From contig CM049307.1 in assembly GCA_026874595.1 (NCBI GenBank), positions 52,325,370-52,389,369 of the forward strand: a stretch of 64,000 nt of DNA. The letters are read 5' to 3'. Positions 11,230-25,200 of the stretch are shown piece by piece (the first letter of the stretch is position 1; each line of letters opens with the position of its first letter). Below the pieces are notes generated by a model, which worked only from the letters and a program-made list of their open reading frames with translations, was not told the origin of the DNA and made no database searches. This stretch comes from Sipunculus nudus (Eukaryota; Annelida; Sipuncula; Golfingiida; Sipunculidae). A program made the translations under genes and the position numbers.

Positions 11230-12290
11230 TATACTCATTACATTGCCAACCGAGTTTTCTGATGCACTTTTTTCAGTGTGAAGAAATTTGAGTTGCTGTA
11301 AAGCGCTCTGATCTTCCCATTTTTTACAAAGTCATGGAGAGCTTGGAGATTTTGTTCTGTTTTTATATTTATGTGGCGTATATGAGAGTGAAGAGATGGC
11401 TCCGCTCATGAAAAGTTGGGGGGGGGGGGGGGTCCGAAAAGCTGCGTAGGGGACGGCGCCCCAGCCCGTTTCTTCGCCCAGGGCCCATAATGATGCTACG
11501 ACGGCCATAGGTACCATGACCCTACAAGTGGAGTCTTGTGTTAGCTGGTATTTTTTCATAGAACACAAATTCTTTGTTCATAAAAAAAAGTTTTATTAAT
11601 GAATCCATCAAAAGCTTCAACAACTCTTCTCATTAAGTAAACCTACTGTTGTCACGGACATTATAAATGATGAAAGTACTCCTGTACGTATAAGTCTCCA
11701 TTATTTTCTACTGATATTGTCATTCATTGAACAAACATATATAAAGATATGATTAGGGACCCAATCATATCATCTCCTTGAATTTTATATACTAATTTAA
11801 AATTTAAATCTACTAGAATGAACCAAAAACCTCCATAATCATTGATACACACGTGTTGGTCATTACTTAAACTAAGTAATATATAAAAAAATCCATGATT
11901 GATAATAATTTTTACATATTACATCACTTAACTGCCATGAAAAAAATATTGATACCCTGTGGTCACACAATAAGCCTGGGCTCATAAGTTCCCAGACTAG
12001 ATTGCTAAATAAAAAAAAACACAGTCAAGTACTTAAAATTCAATCCACCTGCGAAATAGAATATATCAGACACTTGTGAAAGCCATTTGTTACCCAGCAA
12101 CCAAATATCACTGGTTTTGTGTGCTGAGAGTGACATATCATACAATTACAATTTTCAAATTATCATAACAGTGATTTGCATGCTGAAAGATTGAACATTT
12201 GTATACCTATACATATATTGAAAATAGTAAAACAAAACTGTACCCTATCCAAGCTTTAACAACAAGGAATATGATGTTAATCAATAAAAG
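11230..12290. other. Intergenic and possible 3' region of MBOAT7
   Basis: It contains a 13-14 base G tract near 11420-11432 and AT-rich sequence. A second minus-strand AATAAA at 11592-11597 is another possible polyadenylation signal. No gene was recognised. Confidence 0.3.
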
Positions 12291-12296
12291 TTTATT
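12291..12296 (-). promoter_or_regulatory. Candidate MBOAT7 polyadenylation signal
   Basis: AATAAA on the minus strand, about 600 bp beyond the MBOAT7 stop codon. The region is AT-rich and holds other AATAAA hexamers, so the choice is uncertain. Confidence 0.2.
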
Positions 12297-12899
12297 TAAA
12301 TGATTAATCATTTTCTTAAATAGGTCGGTAAAAACCTTAAATGTAGATGTAGACACCTCAGCCTACCAGTAAACAAGAAAAGCCACATAGGTATCTAATG
12401 TACCAACTCAACCCTTCATCAAAACAGTTGCTGGGGTCTGGAATCTGCAGCCAAGATAGTTCAGCTGAATATAAGCTTGTTTTGTTCTAACTTTGTTCCT
12501 AAAACATTAATGAAATTACATGCAATTAGTTACCACCATCCTTGCAAGTGCTTTGGCCGAGAAAGGTACCAATTATTTTGTCCTCTCAAATACAAAACAC
12601 GGCAAGAGAATGTGCATGTATATGAACAGACTGCAGAAGTTCAAATAGTTCATCACATTTATGTTCAAGTAATAATCTGATCCTAAATGAAAAACAGCAT
12701 GCAAATCCAGTTTCCTTCAGATCCATCTGCCTTTTTCTCCAGTGTACACTTCTGCATACTGTTTTAACAGCCTCTCATTTCCCAAGCCATAAACTTAAAA
12801 CATATACACTGCTTTGTGCAACTATTGGTAAATTTAAAATTTCCTATTAAGCAAGTTGGCCAAGTTTCAACACAACACAGAAGGAACACAAACTTAACA

Positions 12900-13242
12900 C
12901 TATGAAGCCTTTTCTTTTTTAACCTTTGGCTGTTGGCTGTATCCTACGGCTATAAACATGATAACTAAAACGTGGCCTATGAAGTATATACAACTCCAGT
13001 ACCGGAGCGTTGAGTCCCATTTTAAAAGTAAGAACCCCATGCACATGTAATCGAAAGCCCGCATTTTAAAGAACCAGCAGACCCAGTCAAATATTTTTTG
13101 TCCTTCTGGAGTTGCATTGTCCCTGTAGGCGGTTGCCATGGCACCCTCAGCCATCAGACATGGAGGAACTGTCAGGAAACTGAGGTAGTAACCAGGATGT
13201 ATACCGTGCCAGAATGCACTTACAATCATCGTCAAAGATGTC
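12900..13242 (-). CDS. MBOAT7: MBOAT7 exon 7 (catalytic His, stop)
   Basis: 343 nt from an acceptor CTTTCAG to TAG at 12902-12900. It encodes SAFWHGIHPGYYLSF with the catalytic His, LMAEGAMATAYRDN, FKMRAFDYMCMGFLLLKW and the basic C-terminus. Confidence 0.95.
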
Positions 13243-16200
13243 CTGAAAGTATAGTCAAGCATTTAACATGATTTGCTAATGCTATATACAGTATCAAATA
13301 ATATTTTGTGAACAAATGCACCTTACAAATGTCTTTATCATGACAGGAGAGAGCAGATGTCTCTAAGATACACCCGACAATAGCAAAATGTTGGATCATT
13401 TAATTACATAAGTGTGTGACCATAACAGAACAACTGTATATCACAGAGATGTAGCTTTAGTTGAGTGAGTTGCTCCAGATACCATGCACATTTGTGCAAA
13501 AAAACATCTGGTAGCATTAAAAGACAGCTTAGTATTAATTCTGACATACTTTTTTATATATTTTCAGCTAAAATAAAAAATACAAATCATATGTTTTAAA
13601 TATGTGGTCAACTCTGTTTGCAACTGCTGGTTTGAGATTAAGTGGGTCTTGCATTTTCACATATTTGCAGCCTGAATTTTTAGAAAAGGATATAATTGCA
13701 ACTCCCATTTTGCTACTGTTTACTATAATAAAGATTTGCAGTAAGGAAAATATTGATATCAGACCCAGTTTTAAAGCTGTCGATAAGAAGCACTGTTAAT
13801 TCCTTTTCATAGATTTTACACAGGTAATGTCAAATGTTGGTGAAACGCTTAAGTCTGATGGTACAGTAGAGCGCCATATTTTCGAATGCCAAATTTCTGA
13901 AAAATTCGTTTTTCCGAAAATTAAAAGGGGAACCGAAAATGTATTTGTATTTCCGAAATATATTTCAAGTATGTAAAAACCTAAATGAGTATTGTAATTA
14001 CGATTCACAAAGCCTGCAGTCATGTGTTAAGCCAAGTGGTGACCCTAATTAGTTAATTCTGGGCCGATGTTGTCGCCAGGGCAAAGGTGTGAAAACTACA
14101 GCTAGCCCCGCAAAGCTCGCCCCCCTGTATCCCTAGCAAGCAACTGAGCAGTTTATCCAAGAGCACTTGTGTGTTATCAATCACATCTCGTTTGTACTCA
14201 AGCAAGCATAGTTCGTTGGCTTGGGACAGGATGTCATGCCAAATAACTGAGCAGTTTACTCACATCAGAATTGGGGAGGTATAATTCATAAAACGCTTGT
14301 GCTTGAGCAGCTTTTAAATGTCCCGGTCTTCAATAACGTATATCGATAAGAAACACCGTGTTCCTTGGCGATGTCATTTGACCTTTTCCTCCAGTGAATT
14401 TGATGAAAAAAAAGAGCACGCACGTATTCTTAAAGCATGTTAGAGTAATATTTGCCAATTATGCTCAGCAATAATCCAATATTTTTTATACGTCCAGGTC
14501 GTCAAGTACGAATATCGAAAAGAAACACTGTGTTTCTCGGGTAAAATGACATTAAGTTAATCATTAACTGTCATACTTGCCGCTAGACCCTTGTCCACAT
14601 TTCCGAATGTTCGTTTTTATGAACAAGAAGCTTGTCCCCCAACGCTTTTGGAAAAATGGCGCTCTACTGTAGTTTATATAGATGTATGCTTAAGTAAGTT
14701 CCTTGACACCTTATGGATTTCCTCTGAAATAGCAACAACTGTTTATACATTAAAGTGAAGATCATGATGGAAGCATAAATCCACAAGTAATATCATGTAA
14801 CATAAGTAACACTAGAATATAATTCATCATGTATAGCTGTTAGAGCTGGGGTGAAAGATATTTTTGAATAAACATTTGCATTTGAACAAAAATGCCTATA
14901 GATCATTATTTTTTCCTCATTAAACTTGGTACAGTCGTGACTTGACATTCCGACCCCCAACAATCCGTAAACCTTGCAATCTGACGGTATTTTGTAAAAA
15001 AAAAACAAATGGGACCCATAGAAATTAGCCTTGACAAACCAACAGCCTCGGATTCTGACTTCGACACAAACAAGGATACCGAAGAAATTTCTGACTTGAC
15101 AAACCGACCGGTATATTGTCCTTTGATGTAAGTCGTCGGGTTCGTGCACACAGCACCCTGATCAATTAGGCGTGAAATCCAGCGATGCGTATTGTTCTAA
15201 CCGTACACAAGAGCCAATTATTGAGTCAATTTGGCTCACTAATTAAGTCGGTTTGGATCTGTATGTGGCAGACACAAACCTATCCATGTGTGTAACATGA
15301 GGACATGGAGAACCAAGTCAGAGACCTTATCAAGGCACTCAACAGCGCTGACCACGTAACCGCAGAGGTATACCTCGCAAAAGACAACATGGAGCCAACG
15401 GAAGCAATGTCGACGGCCGCTGATATTGTGTCAGTTGTCAAAGAAGACGGGGGCGACAGTGACAGCGATTCTGAGGAAGAAGATGATCCTCCTAAATCAG
15501 TAACCCCCAGAGACAGGATTGGGGGAATGGAAACAGGGCTACGGTATATGGAAGAGCAGGGCTTTGCTGCAGGGGATGTTGGTGCCAACAGCGGACTGCT
15601 TAGAAAAAAGTCAGTGAAATCGAAATAAACTAACCAGATACCAGACAGATATGTTTGCATTCTTTAGACGTACGTGAACTCAGTAGATCAACCGCTGGGT
15701 CGTAAATTTATTATATACATTAAGTTAGTGTTTGTTCAGAATTATAATCATGTCTCATATATGAAGAATCTGCATTGGTCGTCAGTCTTGTCGAGCGTTG
15801 AGCATTGTATATATAGACATGTATATAAGAAATAAAACAGTACTCCATGACGGATGTTTTATTTTCTAATTCACATAAATCATAACAATATCATGTATGT
15901 AGTTTATTATAACAAAATATTTAATGAATACTAAAAAGTCCTCCAAACATTTAGGTCACATTTTATCTTGACCCACCATCACCTTTATTGATTTGACTAA
16001 CAAACAGCCTTGCAATCCGACATGAATTAGGGTATTAAATTAAGTGTCGGATTATCGAATCACGACTGTATATGGTTTAGCATATTTGACTAATCAAAGA
16101 CTTAGTGTCAGTTGTCACCAAGAGATGTGGCTGGTGAGGAGGACAGTCTATTCACCTGACCACCAAAGGTGGTTTTCAGAGATGATGCAAAAATCCAGCC

Positions 16201-19200
16201 ATGATACTTAATTAAGCTATTGCTATTTTTTTAGATATCGGATAATCCTTGTTTTCCTAATTTCTGAAAAAGTGAGTTTGTTTACCTGATGCTTTTAATT
16301 GGGATTCTGCGGTAGATGTTATTAGCCAGCCAGTACTGGACTGTCATATTCCATGCCCTCATTCCTTCTCTAACAGTAGGAGCCAGCTCACACCCATATA
16401 TGTCTATGTTATGTACAGTCTCAAACTCATAGTCTATTGTTGATGGATCTTCGGATAAACTAATAACAGAATAATACAAGGAACATGAAACAATGCCTTA
16501 AAACACAGTCTTAAATAAAACTTTATATAAAATTGTTATCAATAACATGACATAACAAGACCAAAACAATAAATTTTTGTGACATTCAAATTCAATTTAA
16601 CAAAAGGCTTATTTTTTATGAACATGTATTTTTCATAATTTTGCCCTAAGGGAATTGTTTTTTATTATAATAATGTGTTCTATATTTAAAATTTAAACAC
16701 AAATAACACCTTTATGGTAATAAAACACCAGATCTCAAAACCGCAAATAATAGATAAAATAAGCTTATACTCTACCAAAATGATATTCACAAATAATGAT
16801 TAATCTTGAATATCCATTAAACACTAATTATATTGTTTTTGCAAAAATAATTACATTCTTATGATAATAAAATCAGATGAAACTGGAATGGCTTGTTTTC
16901 ACGTTTGCAAAAAACAGATGTCTCCCCCCCCCCCCCACCCCAGCCCTATCCCCTGGCTGCATATAGGTTGTATCAACAAAGACATTGTGAGCAATGTAAT
17001 GCGGTTCAAAAGGTATGGGATTCCCAAAAATTTTACTTTTCAGCAGATTTTACCTTGAAGATGAAGGCCAAGGTCACAGGTTTTTGAGCTTTTGGTATGA
17101 ACAATGAGTGGTTAAAATTTTGGAGGAAATATGCAGCCCTTCAAAAGTTCTCATGTTCACAAGGCAATAACTGTAATTTGGCTAATTTAACCTTGAAGAT
17201 ACTGGTCAAGGTCACCAGTTTCAAACTTGGAGAAGAACTTGGTAGGAACAATTTGGGTACCAAATTTGAGGACCAAATGTGGAGCAGTTCAAAACTTATT
17301 GGGTTCCCAACAATTTATATTTTGGCAGATTTGACCTTGAAGATGATGGTCAAGGTCACCAGCTTTCGAACTAGTCCAAGAACTTGATAGGAACAAATTG
17401 TGTACCAAATTTGAGGACCAAATGTGAAGCGATTCAAAACTAATGGAGTTCCAAAATAATTTATATTTTGGCAGATTTGACCTTGAAGATAAGGGTCAAG
17501 ATCACCAGCTTTCAATATTGGCCAAGAATTTGGTAGAAATAGTTTGTGTACCAAATTTGAGGACAAAATGTGAAGAGCTTCAAAAGTTATAGGGTTCACA
17601 AGAATTTTACATTTCAGCAGATTTGACCTTGATGATGAAGGTCAAGGTCACCAGATATGCAGCCCTCCAAAAGTTATTGCATTCACAAGATATCCTACAG
17701 ACATTGACCACTGCAACTGTAGTTATAGATGATGCCACGAAAACAACATGTCTCCCTGGAGGTGGGGGGGTGAGACAAATTGAGGTTGTTCTTTTTCTTA
17801 ATTTTACCTTTTATCTAGAGATTCTAAATCTGTTGGTCCACGGCCGCACTTAGCCTTGCTTCCCTTGGGGTAGGCACCAAGCCCCGCGCTCATACACATA
17901 CACTCAGACATGATCCAGGCCGAGTAGAAACGCAGCCGGAAAATGCAGAACATGGGCACCATGAAGAACAGGCGGTACCAAAAAGACCTCTCATAGAACG
18001 CATCACTCTCTGTCTCCTAAAATAAAGAAAAAATAATGACTTTTGTTATAACTAGTGACAGGAATTGGTTGTAGATCATGTTCAATGACTGAAGGAAAAA
18101 TGTAACAGCTGTATTGCTGTTTGCTACTTTCATTCTTGCCTTTCCTTTTTGACAGGATCAGAATTTTTTTTTTTGATAATATTAACGATAGTTCTTTGCA
18201 TTTTCATACGTACCGGTAATCATTTGTGATCAATTACACAAAAATTAAACCCCATTTCATAGATTATGAAAGAAAATGACCAATCATAAATATAATGGAT
18301 TAATTGACACACCACTAATTATTACATCACCCACTGATCATAAAGCTCAGCTGAAGGACATACTTAAAAAAGTATTTTTGTATGAACACACAAGGGAGCT
18401 TGAAAAAAAAAAGAAATGACTTTAGTGTCAGAGGAGTGAATCCCTATCATTTATGATATTCCATGGTAAGTTTTTAAGAGTTATGCAACAGGATTTACAT
18501 CATGTCTGAACCAACAGCAATGCTCAAATCCAGTCATTCATAGGACAGTATGACTTGGCTGCCACAGATGGCGCTGTCCTCATGAACTCACCGCCATACA
18601 CCACAATATTTGGGCAAGTAAAATATACTGTGGAGCTATATTGTGAACAGAAAAACTGATGTAACTTTATGTTAAAAAGATTACCCTCTGGTTAATTCCT
18701 GGCTAGTAAAAGATGAATAAATTGATTTCAAATATTAAACCAAATGAAAAGTATGACCTGTGAGTGTACTTTAATGACTTTTTTTAGTGCACCTATCGAT
18801 TGCATGACATGGTGAGAAATTTATCTCTTCATAATTTTCACTGAACAGAAATCATTTCTTAAGAACTCTAAGACAAATGTTGTACTTACAGCTGAAGTTA
18901 TATAGAGCATTAGCTTAGAATTTCATTGCAATTTCTGTTGAATTTTCTAGGAATATTATCAATTAACCTATCATTTGATTTGTTAATTTCATTAATGATT
19001 AAAAAGATTATATCTCTCTGGGGAGAAAAATAGATGTTATAAACTACTATACATATTTGATCTTTTTTGAGAGTCACCATCTCAGATGCTCTCTCTGAAG
19101 GGGCCTATTCTGATATTTGACATCTTTTAACAAAAGATAATGCTTTGAGTCATTTATAAAAACAAGCCAGAAATGCTGATCGACCACATTGTACTCTTTG

Positions 19201-22200
19201 TTTATATCCAGTTATTTATAACATGTGGGGGGCCCAAAAAATAATCCATACACAGGCCATCTGGTGGCAAGTCAGATGAATCAGAGTTTCACAAGGACAT
19301 TTTGCACCCAGTTAACTTTCAACTTCCGCAACTGTGCAAACAAACACCTCAGGTTACAAACCTTAGGTTGTTCTGTTTATCAACACTAACACATGTACCC
19401 TGTCTACTTACAGCTTGAAGATAAGCAAGCTCATATATCTGTCACAGACCCATTATGAGAACTTTTCTTTACAAGAATCCCCTACAGTTCATTAATATAT
19501 GTTCAGAGAGTTAGCCAATAATCACCTAAATTCTACAGAAACGGTAGGGGAATAGCTGGCTTTAATGCACACATCTGTTAACAGGTGGCAGCACTAACAT
19601 GAGACAAAGTGAAGAATTGTACAATTTAAGTGGTTTATATACCATGTTGTGAATCAGGATAAAAGGATCATTGTCTGTGAAATGAAATATAATCAAATCT
19701 GAACAACATGTCCAGGATCTGGCAGAGTATTGTCCCCTGTTTAACTTATATATGTAACCCCCCCCCCCTCTAGGGCATCATTACCATGATCCTACCTGAA
19801 TACTGAAGAAAAGTGAAGCAAAAAGGAAACCAGCAGCACACACTGGTACCACCATGATCCTCCTCTTTACAGGTGTCAATGTATCGATGCTGTCAGGGTT
19901 CTTGTGGTCCAACATATCTACATATGTCCTATACTTGTAATATGGCCCTGGCAGGAGGGAAACATAGCAATCTTAGTGGAAATATACATTCTGTTGTTGT
20001 TGAAAACAATACAGATATATATATAACAAGTGCACAGCAAGAGATCATAACACTCCCATCATTTGTGACCTTTGACCTCATTAAATATTTAATTCAGGTG
20101 AGAGACTCTATTGATAAATATTTAGGAGTTTCATGAAATCCACACAAATTTTGGTAAGTCTTCAAGGCAACAACACCACACTACCAAAGTCGGATGACCT
20201 CTGACAGTCTGACCACATGAAGTATGTATGGGATTTACCAGTAACCAAACTTAGGTGAGATATTATACTTGTGAAAATATCAACTGAGTTTCATCAAAAT
20301 CCATCATTTTCCTGGTAAGATATCACAACGAAACCACAAAAAAGCCTGGTGACCTCTGACCTCATTAATAATGCATGGGTTTCACCCAGAATCCAAGTAG
20401 TTATCCTGCATTTGTTAAAATCAAAGCCCTTGTAAGTTATTGCAGGAGAAAAACTAAACGTTACAGAAGGACAGACACTGAGACAGAAGATAGCATGTTC
20501 TGTCTAAGAAAGGTTTATAAACATTACAGAAACTACCATTTAACATTATTATTATTAATATCACACAATATACAGAAATTATACAAAGTACAGCAAAGTT
20601 AGTTAAACTGAAACTGAGTAATTCATCAATATGGTATGAGCTAATTCTAAAAAGAAGAAACCCCCTGAAATTAGTTTACACAAAATACACACAAAAACAC
20701 TCACATCCAGGTATACTTCAAAGTATGATTTTAACAGCAAGAAATATAAGCTTAGGAAGTAAACCACATCAGCAGGTAAAGTAGAAATGAGTGTTTTACC
20801 TCACATAAGGACTAACAGTGTGTCACATAAATACTGACAAATGTGCACACATACACTCATATAATGTGGTTGACATTTTGTTTTTTAATATTCATGAAAG
20901 AGAAATTATCGGAAAAATGAAACCTTTGCTAATAAAATGCCTAATCTACACAGATAATTGGTCATTTATAATAGGGGCCCAATGGCATGAAAGTCTTGAG
21001 CCAATGGACTGATATTATAAATAATAACATATATGTTATGTCAGCTGTAAAGCAATGACATACATTATAAAATAAATATCAGATCTTTCATATTATCTGC
21101 CTGAAGGAGACAAGAATTCCTACTCTTTGTTGTGGGTCCAAATTGTTAAGTTTTTGGGTACATATTATATAATCAATGAGAGAATGGATACACTATGTGT
21201 CTGTTAAGGCATGGCAAGATCACAACAATGAACCCTTACAAAAGCATGAAAAAGGGAAAATCCCAAAACGTTAGCCTCGCAAATATGAAGCTAACCAAAG
21301 TATATGGATTTACTTGCATTTATATGGCACTTTTAAGAGAACACAGGGAAAGTCCTAAGAATCTCACATACCTGTTAAAATACCTATATAGCAGTAGCTA
21401 TACATCAGCATATCCAGAACCGATGGACTGATATTTTCATATTTGCAGCGAAGTGAGAGCTTGGTTTTCTCCTCTTCATCCTGACACTTGCTCTTCTCTT
21501 TGTTATTAACATACGAGTCATGAATCTCAAATGCCAAACCAACAAGCTACAAAGTGGAGAAAGAAGCATGAATAAAAGATCAAGGCAACAAGGTGTAAAT
21601 TTTAAAAAGGTTGTTAGTTCATGATAAACAAGTCTTATGTATTATGGAGGTTTTTTGGGTCATATCAGGTGCCGATGATATCTACCTCCAGTCACAAAGC
21701 AACCGTATCTCAGCCAGCACCCAGCCGCAGGTGATTTTGGGCCGCCAACACAAGTGAGCACTGGGTCTGTTTAGTCAACCATATCAGCCACAGTCTTAGT
21801 GTGAACTGGAGAGTATCATTTACACCATTGGGCCAACGATTACCGACGAGAGACAGCCAACATTAGCCAGTCCAGGCGAGATTCTTCCCTGTTTTTCCAG
21901 TTTCTTTTTTCACTAACTTGAAGACCCCCCTCCCCTTCCAAAATGATGTGGGTGAATTTTGTGAGTCAAACTAGTTAAGTAAATTCTAACTGCATGGTGC
22001 TGCAGTAGCATAAATTATGTCATTGCATCTATAGGTTAATCGTGATTGGACTATAAATGTTTCTTCACTGTGATACTAAATCGAGTCGATAAAGCTTATA
22101 TCATGTACATGTTGGGCTATTATAAAGGAATGTAATGTAATATGTGAGTAAATGATAAATGAAATTACCTGACTGATGGATTAATAGAGTCAAATAAAGT

Positions 22201-25200
22201 GGTTTATTTTTTATTTATTTAGGAGGGGTTGAAAATTGTGATATATTTGAGCAAATATGAATGTAATGACAGCAGTAATAAGCAGTAGTAGAATGATGAT
22301 AAGGCTATTTATTGAAGGATCTAAAGTGTATGGTAGTCTGCAAGCATTCAATTTGACAGATATGATGTTATGATTAACTATGCTGATGAAGTGATAAATG
22401 AATATGTGACTGTTATGACACAATATCTCTTTAGTCTTGACAAGGTATATTATTGTGATGCCCACTATGTCTACATATTACACAATATTGACATAATTTC
22501 TGGCATGTACATAGGTACCTATAGACGAATAGTTATACAAAATATTAAAGTATGAATATATCTGATTCTTGTTCTTGCTTACTGAGGCTGACTTTGGGAT
22601 GGGGTTTGGAGAAGGGAAAAGTGAGGGCAGCACGAAGGTGGATGTAGAAATATTCTATTGTAATGTTTTTCATTTATATAAGAATATGAAAAGCTAAGAG
22701 GAAAGGGGCCCTCCTACTTGGTTATAGTAAAGTTCTAAATATATGATTGCAAACTAATACTCTGACAAGACTGTCATGAAGAAAAACAGTAAAAGTTTTG
22801 AGATACTGTGTTGCATACGAAAATTTACAGATGGACAGGCAAGTGGACAGAATGGACTAATACCTTTATTTCACTTTCAAGAGAATAATGCATTTAAGTT
22901 TATATATAATCCTATTTTTTTAAGCAGATCCACTTTTTCCATTAAGAAGTTTTTATCTGAATCATTTTTTTATTTACAGGTTTATAAATTTTTAATTAAA
23001 AAACCTGAAAATATAAGTTAAAATATTAGAATTGTTGCAAAAGTTGCAATCATTATATATACAGAGTAAAAACATTGGGTCATATTATGCATACACATAT
23101 ATTTTATTATTTTTAAATCATAAAAGTTTTAACTGATTTTAAAAATAAATAATGCCACAACATGGCATTTACAAGAATATTCCTTGAATCACAATTAAAA
23201 TGTTTTGCACATTGGAGTTTTCAGGACATGCTTAATTTTATTCACCAAAATAAAATAAAAGTAAATTTGATAAAATAAAACATATTTTCAAATAAAGTAT
23301 TCACACTGTTGGTTGAATGAGGGACAAACAATATTATTGTGCTAATTAATATCCCAGTTTTAATTAATTACTGGAATTAATAGTCAATTTCACACCTGGT
23401 GAAGTTTTTACTCTTCTGAAGTAAGGAATTACTTATCTCATGAACATCCACACTTTCACAGCAATACACCACTTTGTGGACACAATTAAATGTACACTTT
23501 AATCATTGTAACATTGGTGGTTCAATACAAAATCTAAAATGTAGCATGTCCAAGAATAAAATAAAATACAGAAAAATTATAACATTCATCTAGTTTATGC
23601 ACCAGCTGGGGGGGGGGGGGGAATGAGTGCAGGGCAGAGGGGAAGCCTGCTAGTAGTGGCCAAGCTGGGCCAAGGTAAGCTGCCCGGGGTGGGTTACATA
23701 ATGCAAGTGAAGGCTGTACTACTAGGTGGGCTAGATGTAAACAACACTTGACATGATGTTTGAAAACATGAATAAAAGCTATTCATTCCAATCAATTTCT
23801 TTTGAACGTTCAGATTTTAAAAGATTAAATCCTTATGCATATATGCTGGGAAAATTAAATCAACAGTGCCAAAGTTGGACAAAATTTAAGGTATTGATTT
23901 TTTATTTATGCTAATAACTTGAAAAATTTGCAAAATTCAGATCTAATTTTGGGTAAACAATTGAATCTTGATTAAATAAAGTTATATTCCTGAAAAAAAG
24001 TCTCTAGGTTCAGCAATTCTCATGTTAGGGGAGTAAATATATTTCCTGATTTTTTTAAAAATTGCATTATGTTTTGGCCCATAACTTCAAAATAATACCC
24101 AATACTGATCTAATTTTTGGTATGTTCTTAGAAAATGTATAAAAGAATGTGAATACTAAATACGATCAAAAACAGATCAGTGGTTTTGATATTAGGCAGC
24201 CTTGAAGTGTAACAATGGCTTTTTTTTAAGGAAAACGGAGTTTTTTTTCTTAATATCTCAAAAGAACAAAGTCCTAATGACCCAATTTTCAGTATGGTAG
24301 GAGATTTTGGGGACATCTAAAATAATGTCAACAGCCGGGGGAGCATAGAGATGTGCACTGATTGACCTACAGTCATCAAAGTGGACTGCTTGACAATGTA
24401 AGGGAATACAAGAGCCTCCAAAAAAATTCAATAACTAGCCTAATTTTGCAGCTTTTATTTTCAAATTTCAGAGTTTAACAGATTAAATCCTTATGTATAC
24501 ATGGTGTGAAAATTAAATCCACAGTACTTACAGGAAAAAAACGTGCCATGGCCAAAGTTGGGCAAAATTTAAGGTACCAATTTTATATTTTTGCCAATAT
24601 TTAAAAAAATTTAACAAATTTTGATCTAATTTTTGGTATACAATTAAATTTTGATTAATTAAAGTTGTATTACTCGAAAAAAAGTCTCTACCTTTAACAC
24701 TTTTGGTCTTAAGTGACCAAATATCTTCCTGATTTTTTTACAAAGTCCATTATGTTTGGGCCCATAACTTTTTTAAATTATATAATACTGACTTAATATC
24801 TGGCATGTACATAGCAACTATATAGAGGAATATTTATGGTAAATATGAAGAAAACCAGATGAGTGGTTTTGATATTAGGCAGTCCTGAAGTGTGAAAATA
24901 GATTTCTAATAAAAAATTGAGGTTTTTCCTCAATATCTCAAAGGAACGAAGTCCTATTGACCCAATTTTTGGCATGGTAGGAGATTTTGGGGACATCTAA
25001 CTGTATGCTGAAATTCACATTCGTAGGTCCAACGGTGTCGAAACGTGCCAGTCTTACGGACGGACATCCAGACAGACGGACGGACGGACAGACAGACAGA
25101 TGGACGGACAATGGACCATGACTATAGCTCAGATGACTTATAGTCAGCTGAGCTAAAAAAGCTTTAATGTTCAGTACTTACAGAGGACACTCTGATCCAT

